From Mariniphaga sp041684965 (GTDB lineage: Bacteria > Bacteroidota > Bacteroidia > Bacteroidales > Prolixibacteraceae): a stretch of DNA of 64,000 nt. Made by a program: the position numbers and the translations under genes. Where the stretch lies: assembly GCA_041684965.1 (NCBI GenBank), contig JAWLGR010000010.1, positions 1 through 64,000 of the forward strand, given 5' to 3'. This document shows, one piece after another, positions 1-8,575 of the stretch; position 1 is the first letter of the stretch, and each line of letters starts with the position of its first letter. The notes below the pieces were generated by a model that was not told where the DNA came from, searched no databases, and saw only the letters and a program-made list of their open reading frames with translations.

Positions 1-2
1 GG

Positions 3-1073
3 AAAGAGCAGCAAAACTATATTGAGATAATCGAGAAAAGCGGTGTTCGCATGCTCAATATAATAAATGATATTATAAGCATTTCCAAAATAGAATCACA
101 AAAAATGGAAGTTTCTGTTTCAGATACAAATGTAAATGAACAGGTGGAGTATATCTATTCCTTTTTTAAGCAGGAAGCTTTACAAAAGAAACTTCATCTT
201 TCTTTCAATAACGCATTGCCCGCAAGTGAAGCTTTTATAAGAACCGATCGCGAAAAATTATTTGCTGTACTTACAAACCTGGTTAAAAATGCAATTAAGT
301 TTACGCAAACCGGTTTCATAGAACTGGGTTATGAAATGAAAGGCAATTTCCTTGAATTTTATGTAAAAGATAGTGGCCCAGGAATCCCTGACGAACAGAA
401 AGCTGTCATTTTTGAACGGTTCAGGCAAGGCAGTGAATCTTCAAAACGTAAATACGAAGGGGCCGGTCTGGGATTGTCTATTTCGAAAGCTTATGTTGAA
501 ATGCTGGGAGGTAAAATGTGGGTAGAAAATAGTGCCGGTAAAAATGAGACTGCTTCGGGAGCCAGGTTTGTATTTACTATACCCAACCTTCCGGTTAATG
601 ATGAAAATAATGTCATCCAGGTTGCCATTCCTGATATATTCCCACATAATTTAACCATGAAATTGAATATCTTGATTGCTGAAGATGATGAATTTTCGGA
701 GTTGCTATTTATGAAAATGGTTGAAGGAATTACCAAAAATATTTTCAATGCCAAGACCGGTACTGAAGCGGTTAAATATTGTATGGAAAACACTGACATT
801 GATTTGGTGCTGATGGATATAAACATGTCGGAAATGGATGGCTATGAAGCTACACGGAAAATCCGTGAGTTTAATAAAGAAGTGATAATAATTGCACAAA
901 CGGGGCATGCATTCGCGGGAGACAGAGAAAAATCAATTGCAGCAGGTTGCAATGATTCGATTACAAAACCAATTAATCGAACTGGTTTAATGAAAATGAT
1001 AAACGAATATTTTGGCTCAAATGATCAATGTGTGAATGATGTAATTTATTCTCAAAATTATGCAACAGATTAA
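3..1073 (+). CDS. Hybrid sensor histidine kinase with C-terminal receiver (5' end outside window)
   Basis: The reading frame is open from base 3 with no stop, so the gene begins before the window. The visible part starts inside the dimerisation/phosphoacceptor helix bundle (MLNIINDIISISKIES, after the H box). A GHKL ATPase domain follows, with N box NLVKNAIKFT, G1 box DSGPGIP and G2 box GAGLGLSIS. A CheY-like receiver follows from about base 660, with acidic pair EDDE, phosphoacceptor Asp in LMDINMS and Lys in ITKP. Hybrid kinases of this type autophosphorylate on His and pass the phosphate to the receiver, usually under an N-terminal sensor, which is not visible here. The last 14 codons coincide with a copy of the repeated promoter motif (1030-1095), so the C-terminal tail is probably not functional protein. 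No target regulator is adjacent. Confidence 0.93.
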   Translation, partial: KEQQNYIEIIEKSGVRMLNIINDIISISKIESQKMEVSVSDTNVNEQVEYIYSFFKQEALQKKLHLSFNNALPASEAFIRTDREKLFAVLTNLVKNAIKFTQTGFIELGYEMKGNFLEFYVKDSGPGIPDEQKAVIFERFRQGSESSKRKYEGAGLGLSISKAYVEMLGGKMWVENSAGKNETASGARFVFTIPNLPVNDENNVIQVAIPDIFPHNLTMKLNILIAEDDEFSELLFMKMVEGITKNIFNAKTGTEAVKYCMENTDIDLVLMDINMSEMDGYEATRKIREFNKEVIIIAQTGHAFAGDREKSIAAGCNDSITKPINRTGLMKMINEYFGSNDQCVNDVIYSQNYATD

Positions 1074-1095
1074 GCGTTGGACAGGAATACCTTTG
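1030..1095 (+). promoter_or_regulatory. Repeated envelope/stress promoter motif, copy A
   Basis: GTGTGAATGATGTAA starts at 1030. A second half-site, TGCAAC, lies at 1061-1066. The -7 box TACCTTTG lies at 1088-1095, exactly 56 bp after the start of GTGAA (1032). The upstream half overlaps the 3' end of the histidine kinase gene. The predicted start of transcription is near 1102, just ahead of the 55-codon frame at 1134. Confidence 0.75.
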
Positions 1096-1133
1096 GTAAA
1101 GAGAAATATTTGAAGATTCAAAATTACCAGTAA

Positions 1134-1301
1134 ATGATGCAACGTTTTCTTTTTAGCAGCAAAATTTCCGTAACACCTAAGTTGTTTGTTTCGACAAAGG
1201 TTTGGAAAGTTCAGGTAAAAATACCCTATGAATTTTCGTGGAAAAATAAGAATGGGAATGAACGAATTTTAAACTGGAAAATTAGTCAGTTACTTAATTA
1301 A
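1134..1301 (+). CDS. Small hypothetical protein (55 aa)
   Basis: An ATG-ATG start opens a 55-codon frame ending in TAA. It fills most of the gap between the kinase and the lmo0937-like gene. The product is basic and rich in Lys, Trp and Phe (it begins MMQRFLFSSK), with no signal peptide, membrane segment or family I recognise. The main support is position: it starts about 38 bp after the TACCTTTG box of promoter copy A, the same kind of leader distance as in the other genes carrying this motif. It could equally be a chance frame in the leader of the next gene. Confidence 0.4.
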   Translation: MMQRFLFSSKISVTPKLFVSTKVWKVQVKIPYEFSWKNKNGNERILNWKISQLLN

Positions 1302-1321
1302 GGATAAATTATAAAAACAAT

Positions 1322-1528
1322 ATGGAAAAATTACTGCTTTACATCACCGTAATCCTGATAATCGCCTGGGTAACCGGATTCATAGGATTCAATACCGGCG
1401 GAATTATACATGGTTTGATGATAATTGCAGTTATTGCGATAATAGTTAAATTTTTTCGGGATGAAGGATTCATTAAAAGACTTAGAAATGGAACGAAAGA
1501 TGTTTCAAGATCTTTCGAAGACGTGTGA
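1322..1528 (+). CDS. lmo0937-family small membrane protein (DUF5670-like)
   Basis: This is a 68-aa protein with two short hydrophobic segments (about residues 4-20 and 27-43) joined by a Gly-rich turn (GFIGFNTGG). A basic tail, FFRDEGFIKRLRNGTKDVSRS, follows. The two-helix hairpin with a central GFIGF-x-GG motif is typical of the lmo0937 family of tiny membrane proteins, which are common in stress regulons but biochemically uncharacterised. The start has an A-rich leader (ataaaaacaat). It may be transcribed from promoter copy A about 220 bp upstream. Confidence 0.75.
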   Translation: MEKLLLYITVILIIAWVTGFIGFNTGGIIHGLMIIAVIAIIVKFFRDEGFIKRLRNGTKDVSRSFEDV

Positions 1529-1616
1529 GTTGGCCAGATAAAAAATAAATGCTTTAATGAACGAATTAGCAACTATAATTAATAATGATAATTTTTACAA
1601 CTGTATCTTTATTTAG

Positions 1617-1808
1617 CAGGGATGTGGCAGTAAAAATGAGCGACTTATAAATTATCTGTCAATAAACTGCAACAACTTTCGTTATGCGCTTTTTATCGGC
1701 ATTGCTGTAATAACTATTGGAGGAATTTTGTATGGCAGGGGTATAGAAATAAATGCTTCCCCGCCTGAATTGAAATTATTTTTTCAACCGGTAAAGAAAA
1801 TATTATGA
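1617..1808 (+). pseudogene. Startless reading frame with one membrane segment, overlapping the radical SAM start
   Basis: From the stop at 1614 this frame is open to TGA at 1806-1808 and reads like protein: a Cys/Asn-rich stretch, a hydrophobic segment (YALFIGIAVITIGGILYG, roughly 1683-1736) and a polar tail. It has no ATG or GTG, and its only TTG lies inside the membrane segment. Its stop overlaps the ATG of the following radical SAM gene, the usual arrangement for translational coupling. The simplest reading is a small membrane-protein gene that has lost its N-terminus, or that starts at an unusual codon. I do not recognise a family. Confidence 0.3.
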
Positions 1809-3301
1809 ACATTTTGTTGGTATATCCAAAATATCCTGATTCATTCTGGAGCTTCACGCATGTATTGCCATTTATTTCCAAAAAAGCCGCAGTACCACCC
1901 CTGGGTTTGGTTACCGTTTCGGCAATGCTGCCTTCAACCTGGAATAAAAAACTAGTTGACCTGAATGTTACACCACTCCGGACAAGCGACTTAGAGTGGG
2001 CCGATTATGTATTTATCAGCGCTATGTATATTCAGAAAGAATCGGTAAATAAAATTCTGGATGAATGCATGAAAAACAAGGTAAAAGTTATAGCAGGCGG
2101 TCCGCTCTTTACCCAGGAGCACAGCAACTATTCACGTATAGATCATTTTGTGCTGAATGAAGCAGAGATAACGCTGCCCAAGTTCCTTAACGACCTGGAT
2201 TCGGGAAATACTCCACAGCGTATTTATCAAACCGGCGAATATGCCGATATAACTTCAACCCCGGTCCCCGATTATCATTTATTGTCGGTAAAAGACTATG
2301 CTTTTATGAATGTTCAGGTGTCGAGGGGTTGCCCGTATTCCTGCGATTTTTGCGAAATAACTGCCCTTCTGGGACGTAAGGTAAGAATGAAAACCCCCCG
2401 TCAGGTATTGAAAGAACTTGAAGCGCTTTACAACCTGAACTGGCGTGGCCCGGTACTGATTGTCGATGATAATTTCATCGGGAACAAACATGAAATTAAG
2501 AATAACTTGCTTCCGGCAATGAAAAGCTGGATGCAAAGCCATAATTTTCCCTTTAAATTCAATACGGAAACATCTATTAATCTTGCCGACGATGAGGAAC
2601 TGATGCAACTGATGGTGGAAACCGGTTTTACTTCCACGTTTGTCGGCATTGAAACTCCCGAAGAAAAATCGCTTCAGGAGTGCAACAAAAGCCAGAATAA
2701 AAACAGGGACTTGTTGCAAAGTGTAAAAAGAATTCAAAACGCGGGCATGCAGGTCTCAGGTGGTTTTATTGTCGGTTTCGACAGCGATACCCCCTCCGTT
2801 TTTCAGCGGCAGATTGATTTTATTCAGCAAAGTGGAATTGTATCTGCAATGGTTGGTTTGTTAAATGCTCCCAAAAATACAAAGCTGTATGAGAGGCTTG
2901 AAGCTGAAAACCGGCTGACAGTTGAAGCATCAGGAAATAACACGGATGCTTCCATGAATTTTATCCCCAAAATGAACCAGAATGAACTTATGGAAGGGTA
3001 TAAAAAGATCATTATAAGCATCTATTCTCCAAAACCCTTTTACCAGAGGATACGACAGTGTTTAAACAATTATAAACCTCCCAAAACTGGTAAGGGTAAA
3101 GTACAACTTAACCATCTGAAAGGATTTATCAAATCTGTTTTTATTATAGGACTTGCCAGCAGTGGCCGACGCGAATACTGGAAATTTCTGGGTTGGACAA
3201 TCTTCCGAAAGCCTGGATTACTTATTGATGCCATAACCTATGCAGTATATGGATATCACTTCCGCACGGTATATGGGCTAAGGAACAAAATCAACAGATA
3301 G
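1805..3301 (+). CDS. B12-binding-domain radical SAM enzyme (DUF4070-type C-terminus)
   Basis: This 498-aa protein has an N-terminal cobalamin-binding-like Rossmann region (begins MNILLVYPKYPDSFWS, about residues 1-150). The radical SAM core carries the CxxxCxxC cluster motif at C176, C180 and C183 (RGCPYSCDFC). The C-terminal 150 residues resemble the DUF4070 extension common in this subgroup (SPKPFYQRIRQCL). Such enzymes use a 4Fe-4S cluster and SAM, with cobalamin, for methylations or rearrangements of lipids and other metabolites. The substrate cannot be read from sequence. The neighbouring peptidase and transporters point to an envelope role, but that is inference. The start overlaps the stop of the startless frame at 1617-1808. 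Confidence 0.9.
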   Translation: MNILLVYPKYPDSFWSFTHVLPFISKKAAVPPLGLVTVSAMLPSTWNKKLVDLNVTPLRTSDLEWADYVFISAMYIQKESVNKILDECMKNKVKVIAGGPLFTQEHSNYSRIDHFVLNEAEITLPKFLNDLDSGNTPQRIYQTGEYADITSTPVPDYHLLSVKDYAFMNVQVSRGCPYSCDFCEITALLGRKVRMKTPRQVLKELEALYNLNWRGPVLIVDDNFIGNKHEIKNNLLPAMKSWMQSHNFPFKFNTETSINLADDEELMQLMVETGFTSTFVGIETPEEKSLQECNKSQNKNRDLLQSVKRIQNAGMQVSGGFIVGFDSDTPSVFQRQIDFIQQSGIVSAMVGLLNAPKNTKLYERLEAENRLTVEASGNNTDASMNFIPKMNQNELMEGYKKIIISIYSPKPFYQRIRQCLNNYKPPKTGKGKVQLNHLKGFIKSVFIIGLASSGRREYWKFLGWTIFRKPGLLIDAITYAVYGYHFRTVYGLRNKINR

Positions 3302-3316
3302 GTAAGAAATAGTCAA

Positions 3317-4180
3317 ATGAAAACACTTTTATATAGAATAAAGATTAATAGCAGGCAAACTGGAATTGGTCATAAGGTCAGAATACTTCTCTTGCTGATT
3401 CTGGTTTCCACTATATTAGCAGGATGCGTGCTGAACCTGGTAACAGGACGCAACCAATTGAGTCTGGTCCCCGAATCGGAGCTGCAACTAATGGCTACCA
3501 GCGAGTATAAAACATTTTTGTCGGAGCACAAGGTTTTAAACCCTGCCAGCAATAAAGATGCTGCAATGGTTGACCGTGTGGGCACCCAAATTTCAAAAGC
3601 CATAACAAAATATTACATAAGCCGCCAACAGGAATCAGTGATTGAAGGCTACAAATGGGAATTTAATACTGTAGAAGACAAGGCGGTTAATGCCTGGTGT
3701 ATGCCTGGTGGAAAGGTGGTTGTATATTCAGGGTTACTGCCGGTGGCACAAAACGAAACAGCACTTGCCATTGTAATTGGCCATGAAATTGCACATGCTA
3801 TTGCAAAACATGGCAGTGAACGAATGAGTCAGGCAATGATGCAGCAATTAGGAGGAATGGCTTTACAGGTGGCCCTGTCACAGAAACCTCAGGAGACACA
3901 AAATATGTTTATGCAATCGTACGCCATAGGTAGCCAGGTCGGTGCCATGCTCCCCTGGTCGCGGCAACAAGAAACAGAAGCCGACCAGTATGGGTTAATA
4001 TTTGCAGCCATGGCCGGTTATAATCCGCAGGAAGCAATTCCTTTCTGGGAAAGGATGTCGAATGCAGGTGAAGGAAGTCCACCTGAATTTTTAAGTACCC
4101 ACCCTTCCGATGAAACAAGAATAAGAAAGCTAAAACAATTTATGCCCGAAGCTATGAAATACTATAGTGAGGCGAAATAA
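3317..4180 (+). CDS. M48-family metallopeptidase, lipoprotein
   Basis: This 287-aa protein has an N-terminal hydrophobic segment ending in a lipobox (ILAGC), so it is predicted to be lipid-anchored outside the inner membrane. Zinc-site motifs of the M48 (HtpX/Oma1/BepA/LoiP) family are present: HEIAH at residues 156-160 and the downstream acidic motif ETEADQYG carrying the third ligand. It also has the typical GRNQLSLV and NAWCMPGGKVVVY motifs. Family members degrade or refold misassembled outer-membrane proteins. It lies 15 bp after the radical SAM gene and is probably co-transcribed. Length and motifs are normal, with no sign of decay. Confidence 0.93.
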   Translation: MKTLLYRIKINSRQTGIGHKVRILLLLILVSTILAGCVLNLVTGRNQLSLVPESELQLMATSEYKTFLSEHKVLNPASNKDAAMVDRVGTQISKAITKYYISRQQESVIEGYKWEFNTVEDKAVNAWCMPGGKVVVYSGLLPVAQNETALAIVIGHEIAHAIAKHGSERMSQAMMQQLGGMALQVALSQKPQETQNMFMQSYAIGSQVGAMLPWSRQQETEADQYGLIFAAMAGYNPQEAIPFWERMSNAGEGSPPEFLSTHPSDETRIRKLKQFMPEAMKYYSEAK

Positions 4181-4262
4181 AGTAATATAGGTGGTAACTC
4201 TGCTTACGCGGCATGATTTATCATCTAAAAGCAAGTTTTAATCAATTTAAAAAAATAAAGGG

Positions 4263-4535
4263 ATGAATTCAGGAAAAGTAGTGTTGATGGTGGTTGCAGG
4301 AATGGCAGCCGGCACGATGGCAGGAATTTTATTTGCTCCTGCAAAAGGGAAAAAAACACGAAAAAGGTTATTAACAAAGGGGAAGGACTATTCAGGTGCA
4401 TTAAAGGAGACATCCATCAAATTGCTTAAATCAGTAGCCGTGAATTTTGAGAAGGTAATAGATGATGTATTCTTTGATGACAGTAAAACAGTTCAACCCG
4501 AAGAAGAAGTATTACAGGATTCGCAAATCATATGA
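4263..4535 (+). CDS. YtxH domain protein
   Basis: This 90-aa protein starts with a Gly/Ala-rich membrane segment followed by FAPAKGKKTRKRL, the hallmark of the YtxH family (membrane helix, then an AP-x-GxxTR motif and a charged, often coiled tail). The C-terminus is strongly acidic (PEEEVLQDSQII). YtxH proteins are small general-stress proteins of unknown biochemical role. An A-rich leader precedes the ATG. Confidence 0.85.
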   Translation: MNSGKVVLMVVAGMAAGTMAGILFAPAKGKKTRKRLLTKGKDYSGALKETSIKLLKSVAVNFEKVIDDVFFDDSKTVQPEEEVLQDSQII

Positions 4536-4646
4536 TTATAACCGGTACGATAAATGAAAATGTTCTTCGTCTCAGTTAGACATTGTATGTCAGTTCAAAT
4601 AATAATTCAAGGAAATTGCCGGGTGTAATATTAATTCCTATAAACT

Positions 4647-5717
4647 GTGATAATTAAAGAATATAAATTACCTCTTTACCTGAAAACAGTCCTGATAATT
4701 ATTGGCCTTGTGGCATTTGTTTTCATTTTGTATGTTGCTCAAAATATTCTGATTCCAATTGTTTTCGCAACCATTCTTGCCGTAGTTCTCCACCCGGCTG
4801 TAAATTTGTTTGTCAGGTTTAATATTCACCGGGTTGTTGCAATTGTAATTGTTATGTTCCTGTCATTTATTTTGATTGCTTCATTTGGCACACTTCTTTT
4901 TTCACAGGTAAGCCGGTTCACGGAATCATTGCCGAGGCTGGTTGATAAATTTACTGAAATAATTAACCATATCATCTACTGGGCATCAGGCTTTTTTGAT
5001 ATAGGTGCCAATGAAATTACTGCATGGATTACAGCAACTAAAAATGACCTCATTGGGGGTGCTAAAATTGGACAAACAATTATAAATGTCGGCGGCATAC
5101 TAGCCTTATTTTTTTTAATTCCCGTATATGTATTTATGATTTTATTTTATCAGCCTCTCCTGATTGAATTTTTTCACAAGTTATTTGGTAAAAACAACAG
5201 AGACAAAGTGAGCGAAATAATAAACCAGATAAAAACCCTTATTCAACGTTATCTCATCGGATTGCTTATTGAGGTTGGTATCATTGCTTTTTTATATACT
5301 GCCGGACTATTGTTTCTAGGAATTGAATATGCATTAATTCTCGGCATACTAGGGGCTCTTCTTAATTTGATTCCATATTTAGGTTCCATTATAGCGGCAT
5401 CCATGCCAATAATAATTGCTATAGTAACAAAACCATCTCCCTGGTTTGCATTGCTGGTATTGGCACTTTACATACTCATTCAATTCATTGATAACAATTA
5501 TATTGTACCGAAAATAGTTGCATCAAAAGTAAAAATCAATGCACTTGCATCCATTATTGCAGTTATTACTTTTGGTGCACTTTGGGGCATTCCGGGCATG
5601 TTGGTTGCCATTCCGCTGATTGCTATTGCAAAGCTTATATTCGATCACATCGAATCATTAAAACCGTGGGGGTTTTTATTGGGCGACACCATGCCACCTA
5701 TAATGAAAATTAAATAA
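4647..5717 (+). CDS. AI-2E family transporter
   Basis: This 356-aa multi-pass membrane protein matches the AI-2E/PerM family. An N-terminal pair of helices is followed by a soluble amphipathic region (about 100-150), then by helices bearing LGILGALLNLIPYLGSIIA and the QFIDNNYIVPKIV motif, both family signatures. Members export small molecules or act as Na+/H+ antiporters, and the substrate is not predictable. The start is GTG at 4647, and the next in-frame Met falls inside a membrane helix. A 110-bp gap separates it from the YtxH gene. Confidence 0.9.
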   Translation: MIIKEYKLPLYLKTVLIIIGLVAFVFILYVAQNILIPIVFATILAVVLHPAVNLFVRFNIHRVVAIVIVMFLSFILIASFGTLLFSQVSRFTESLPRLVDKFTEIINHIIYWASGFFDIGANEITAWITATKNDLIGGAKIGQTIINVGGILALFFLIPVYVFMILFYQPLLIEFFHKLFGKNNRDKVSEIINQIKTLIQRYLIGLLIEVGIIAFLYTAGLLFLGIEYALILGILGALLNLIPYLGSIIAASMPIIIAIVTKPSPWFALLVLALYILIQFIDNNYIVPKIVASKVKINALASIIAVITFGALWGIPGMLVAIPLIAIAKLIFDHIESLKPWGFLLGDTMPPIMKIK

Positions 5718-5780
5718 ATAGTATAAAACCAGAAGTGAAGTGTATGATAAACTATGAATGGAACTGGGTTGATACAATAT

Positions 5781-5846
5781 GTGTGAAAGATGTAACTCTT
5801 ATCCGGAATATTGTAAGGTTTTCCCGAATGAATGCACCTACATTTA
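5781..5846 (+). promoter_or_regulatory. Repeated envelope/stress promoter motif, copy B
   Basis: GTGTGAAAGATGTAAC starts at 5781. A second half-site, TGTAAG, lies at 5812-5817, and the -7 box TACATTTA at 5839-5846, again 56 bp after GTGAA (5783). It lies ahead of the Mla-like ABC operon. An ATG in the motif region (5779) is in frame with the permease but lies upstream of the predicted transcript start, so it cannot be the start codon of this transcript. Confidence 0.72.
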
Positions 5847-5877
5847 TAGTGTGAAAAAATTTGCACCTTTAAAAAAA

Positions 5878-6699
5878 GTGACAATAAATACGCTTGTTGT
5901 CAAAAAGCGGGTTATCCGGCTTGGTGAAAAAACTTATGAAAAAACGCAGGAAGCGAATGATTTCTTTTCAGAAATGGGCGATTTTTTTTTATTTCTTTGG
6001 CAAACAATAAAAGAAACCTTTTCCATCGATTTTGAATTTAAAGAATTCCTGCGTCAGTGTTATCAAATCGGGTATAAAACGTTGCCGCTTATTTCAGTAA
6101 CCGGGCTCATAATGGGGCTGGTGCTCACCATACAATCGCGGCCTGTTTTGGCTGATTTCGGGGCCGTATCCATGCTACCGGGAATGGTTGCTTTATCAAT
6201 CATCCGGGAAATGGGACCGGTTATTACCGGATTAATCTGTGCCGGAAAAATTGGTTCGGGTATGGGAGCCGAGCTGGGTTCAATGAAGGTGTCGGAACAA
6301 ATTGACGCCATGGAAGTTTCATCCACTCATCCCATACGTTATCTGGTGGTGACAAGGGTTTTAGCTGCCACTTTGATGATACCATTGTTAGTTTTATATG
6401 CCGATGCTTTAGGCATTTTAGGAAGCTGGGCCGGTGCAAACATAAAAGGAAATGTCACTTTCGTTTTGTTTTTCAACCAGGCATTCAGAGTAGTTGATTT
6501 TATGGATTTTTTTCCCGCCGTAATAAAAACTTTCTTTTTTGGAGCTGTCATCGGGCTAGTGGGGTGTTACAAAGGATATACTGCAGGGCGCGGTACGGAA
6601 AGCGTGGGTAAAGCGGCAAACTCTGCTGTTGTGCTGGCTTCCCTTCTTGTGATAATTGTGGATTTGATTGCGGTTCAGATTACCGATATGCTTTTATAG
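5878..6699 (+). CDS. mlaE: MlaE-type ABC permease (lipid transport)
   Basis: This is the membrane subunit of an MCE/Mla lipid ABC importer or exporter. The core matches the MlaE permease family: GLIMGLVLTIQS, the EMGPVITGLICAGKIGSGMGAELGSMKVSEQIDAM signature loop, and about five membrane segments. The frame is open back to ATG 5779, but that ATG lies within promoter copy B, upstream of the predicted transcription start. In-frame GTG 5878, preceded by an A-run, keeps the helical N-terminal region that MlaE proteins usually have. ATG 5974 is a shorter alternative. The ATPase and MCE genes follow directly (13-bp gap, then an overlap), giving a three-gene operon. Confidence 0.88.
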   Translation: MTINTLVVKKRVIRLGEKTYEKTQEANDFFSEMGDFFLFLWQTIKETFSIDFEFKEFLRQCYQIGYKTLPLISVTGLIMGLVLTIQSRPVLADFGAVSMLPGMVALSIIREMGPVITGLICAGKIGSGMGAELGSMKVSEQIDAMEVSSTHPIRYLVVTRVLAATLMIPLLVLYADALGILGSWAGANIKGNVTFVLFFNQAFRVVDFMDFFPAVIKTFFFGAVIGLVGCYKGYTAGRGTESVGKAANSAVVLASLLVIIVDLIAVQITDMLL

Positions 6700-6712
6700 T
6701 AAAAAATAAGAA

Positions 6713-7522
6713 ATGATTAAAAATGAAACGGTTACACCCGAAAGTACCAAAACGCCTGAACCGGTTATTGAAATTAATAATCTCAGTAAAGATTTTGCCG
6801 ATTTACAGGTATTAAGGAACTTGTCGTTAAAGCTTTTTGACGGTGAAAACCTGGTAATACTTGGAAAATCAGGCTCAGGAAAATCGGTCCTTATAAAGTG
6901 TATTGTTCGCTTGCTAAACTCTGACCAGGGTATTATCATGGTATTGGGCGAAAATGTAAATAAACTAAGAAGTAAACGATTGGCAGCGCTGAGGGAAAAA
7001 ATTGGTTTCCTTTTTCAAAGCGGTGCCCTTTACGATTCCATGACCATTAAACAAAACCTTGAATTTCCTTTAATCAGAATTAAAAAGAAGCTTACCAAAA
7101 AAGAAAGGGATGAAAAAATTGAAGAAGTTCTGGAGAATGTAGGACTGGCGGACACGTTGCACAAAATGCCCTCCGAGCTTTCGGGCGGAATGCGGAAACG
7201 GGCATCCCTGGCGCGTACCATAGTTGTCGATCCTATGATTATGCTCTACGATGAACCAACCACCGGACTAGACCCGGTAACTTCTGACGGAATAAGCGCG
7301 CTGATTAATGATGTTCAAAAAAAATACAAAACGTCATCCATTATCATCACCCACGATATTGAATGTGCCCGCGCCACTGCCGACAGAATTATCATGTTGC
7401 AGGACGGCCAAACTTATATGGAAGGAAACATCGAAGATTTTGAAAATTCAGCCGACGAATTAATTCAATCTTTTTTCAAACAAAAAAATATAAAAAATGG
7501 AAAATCATACATCAAGTTATAA
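6713..7522 (+). CDS. mlaF: MlaF-type ABC transporter ATPase
   Basis: This 269-aa ATP-binding subunit has Walker A GKSGSGKS (residues 51-58), signature LSGGMRKRASLAR (about 155-167), Walker B IMLYDEPTTGLDP and the H-loop ITHD. The GMRKR form of the signature and the neighbouring permease and MCE genes place it with MlaF, which energises phospholipid movement between inner and outer membranes. Its last 26 bases overlap the start of the MCE gene, suggesting coupled translation. Confidence 0.93.
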   Translation: MIKNETVTPESTKTPEPVIEINNLSKDFADLQVLRNLSLKLFDGENLVILGKSGSGKSVLIKCIVRLLNSDQGIIMVLGENVNKLRSKRLAALREKIGFLFQSGALYDSMTIKQNLEFPLIRIKKKLTKKERDEKIEEVLENVGLADTLHKMPSELSGGMRKRASLARTIVVDPMIMLYDEPTTGLDPVTSDGISALINDVQKKYKTSSIIITHDIECARATADRIIMLQDGQTYMEGNIEDFENSADELIQSFFKQKNIKNGKSYIKL

Positions 7523-8561
7523 GGCACGGTTAGGGATGTTTATTGCAGGAGGAATCGCAATTTTTGTAGTTGCCATTTTTATAATTGGCAAACAACAGCA
7601 TTTATTTAATCCTGTATTTAAAATTACAACCAATTTCAGAAACATAAGCGGCCTGCAGGCTGGAAATAATATCCGGTTCTCGGGAATCGAAGTTGGCATT
7701 GTAGATAATATTAAAATTATCAATGATTCAACTGTGCAGGTTGAAATGCTTATAAGAAGAGATGTGCAGCAGTTTATAAAGTCAGATAGTCATGCAAGCA
7801 TTGGTTCTTCAGGAATTATTGGCGACAAGATTATGATTATTACACAGGGAAGCACTAACTCACCAACAGCAGAAGACGGACAGCATATTTTGTCAAAAGA
7901 ACCGCTTGAGACCGATGATATTATGCAAAGTTTAAAAACCAGTGCACAGAGCGCTGAAGTGATTACGCTGCAACTAGCCGAAATAATGATGAATATCAAC
8001 AGTGGTGAGGGGACGCTCGGAAGGTTAATTCAGGATTCAACCATTGCAGAAAATATTAATCTGACCATTGAAAACTTCAGAAAGAGTTCAGAAGGGTTGG
8101 ATGAAACCATAGAAGTTACAAAAGAAAATGTATTTGCCTTTATGGAGAGCCTGCAAAAAACTGCCGCAAAAACTGAAGTTGCTTCCAACCAGCTTGGTGA
8201 AATCATGACGAAAATAAACAATGGCGAAGGAGCTATTGGAATGTTGATTCGGGATTCCACTATCGCAAGAAACATTGATGAAACCATTATTAACCTGAAA
8301 GAAAGCAGCATAGGACTGAACGAAAATATGGAAGCGCTTAAACACAATTTCTTTTTCAGAGGGTATTACAGACGACAGGCCAAAGAAGAGGAAAAATTAC
8401 GCATTGAGACAGATACAATAATGTCGGTGGAAAATATAGAGAAGGGAAGACAGAAGACGGAAGACAGAAGAAGGAAGTTGGATGACGGAAAATCGAAGAC
8501 TGAAGAAGGAAGACCGATGACCGAAGACGAAGATGGAGGATGGAGGATGGATGACAGATGA
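7497..8561 (+). CDS. mlaD: MlaD/MCE-domain lipid-binding protein
   Basis: An N-terminal membrane anchor (about residues 12-30) is followed by one MCE domain (about 35-125; FRNISGLQAGNNIRFSGIEVG), which forms the periplasmic lipid-binding ring in the Mla system. Two copies of a module containing NxGEGxxGxLIxDSTIAxNI follow, about 65 residues apart, then a long helical tail. The last 40 residues are an unusual Lys/Arg/Asp/Glu/Gly-rich stretch encoded by purine-rich near-repeats (8440-8575) and are unlikely to be part of the conserved fold. Length is 354 aa. Confidence 0.9.
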   Translation: MENHTSSYKARLGMFIAGGIAIFVVAIFIIGKQQHLFNPVFKITTNFRNISGLQAGNNIRFSGIEVGIVDNIKIINDSTVQVEMLIRRDVQQFIKSDSHASIGSSGIIGDKIMIITQGSTNSPTAEDGQHILSKEPLETDDIMQSLKTSAQSAEVITLQLAEIMMNINSGEGTLGRLIQDSTIAENINLTIENFRKSSEGLDETIEVTKENVFAFMESLQKTAAKTEVASNQLGEIMTKINNGEGAIGMLIRDSTIARNIDETIINLKESSIGLNENMEALKHNFFFRGYYRRQAKEEEKLRIETDTIMSVENIEKGRQKTEDRRRKLDDGKSKTEEGRPMTEDEDGGWRMDDR

Positions 8562-8575
8562 CAGATGACGGAAAC
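8440..8575 (+). repeat. Degenerate purine-rich short repeats at the mlaD 3' end
   Basis: The stretch is built of variants of gaagac/ggaaga/ggatga, for example agacggaagacagaagaagg, then gatggaggatggaggatg, then two copies of gatgaca. It begins inside the MCE gene and runs past its stop at 8561. Repeats like this normally expand between genes. Here they have replaced or extended the coding end. Confidence 0.75.

Noticed and set aside
491..826. 111-codon minus-strand frame inside the kinase gene
   Set aside because: Antisense shadow of the histidine kinase/receiver coding sequence.
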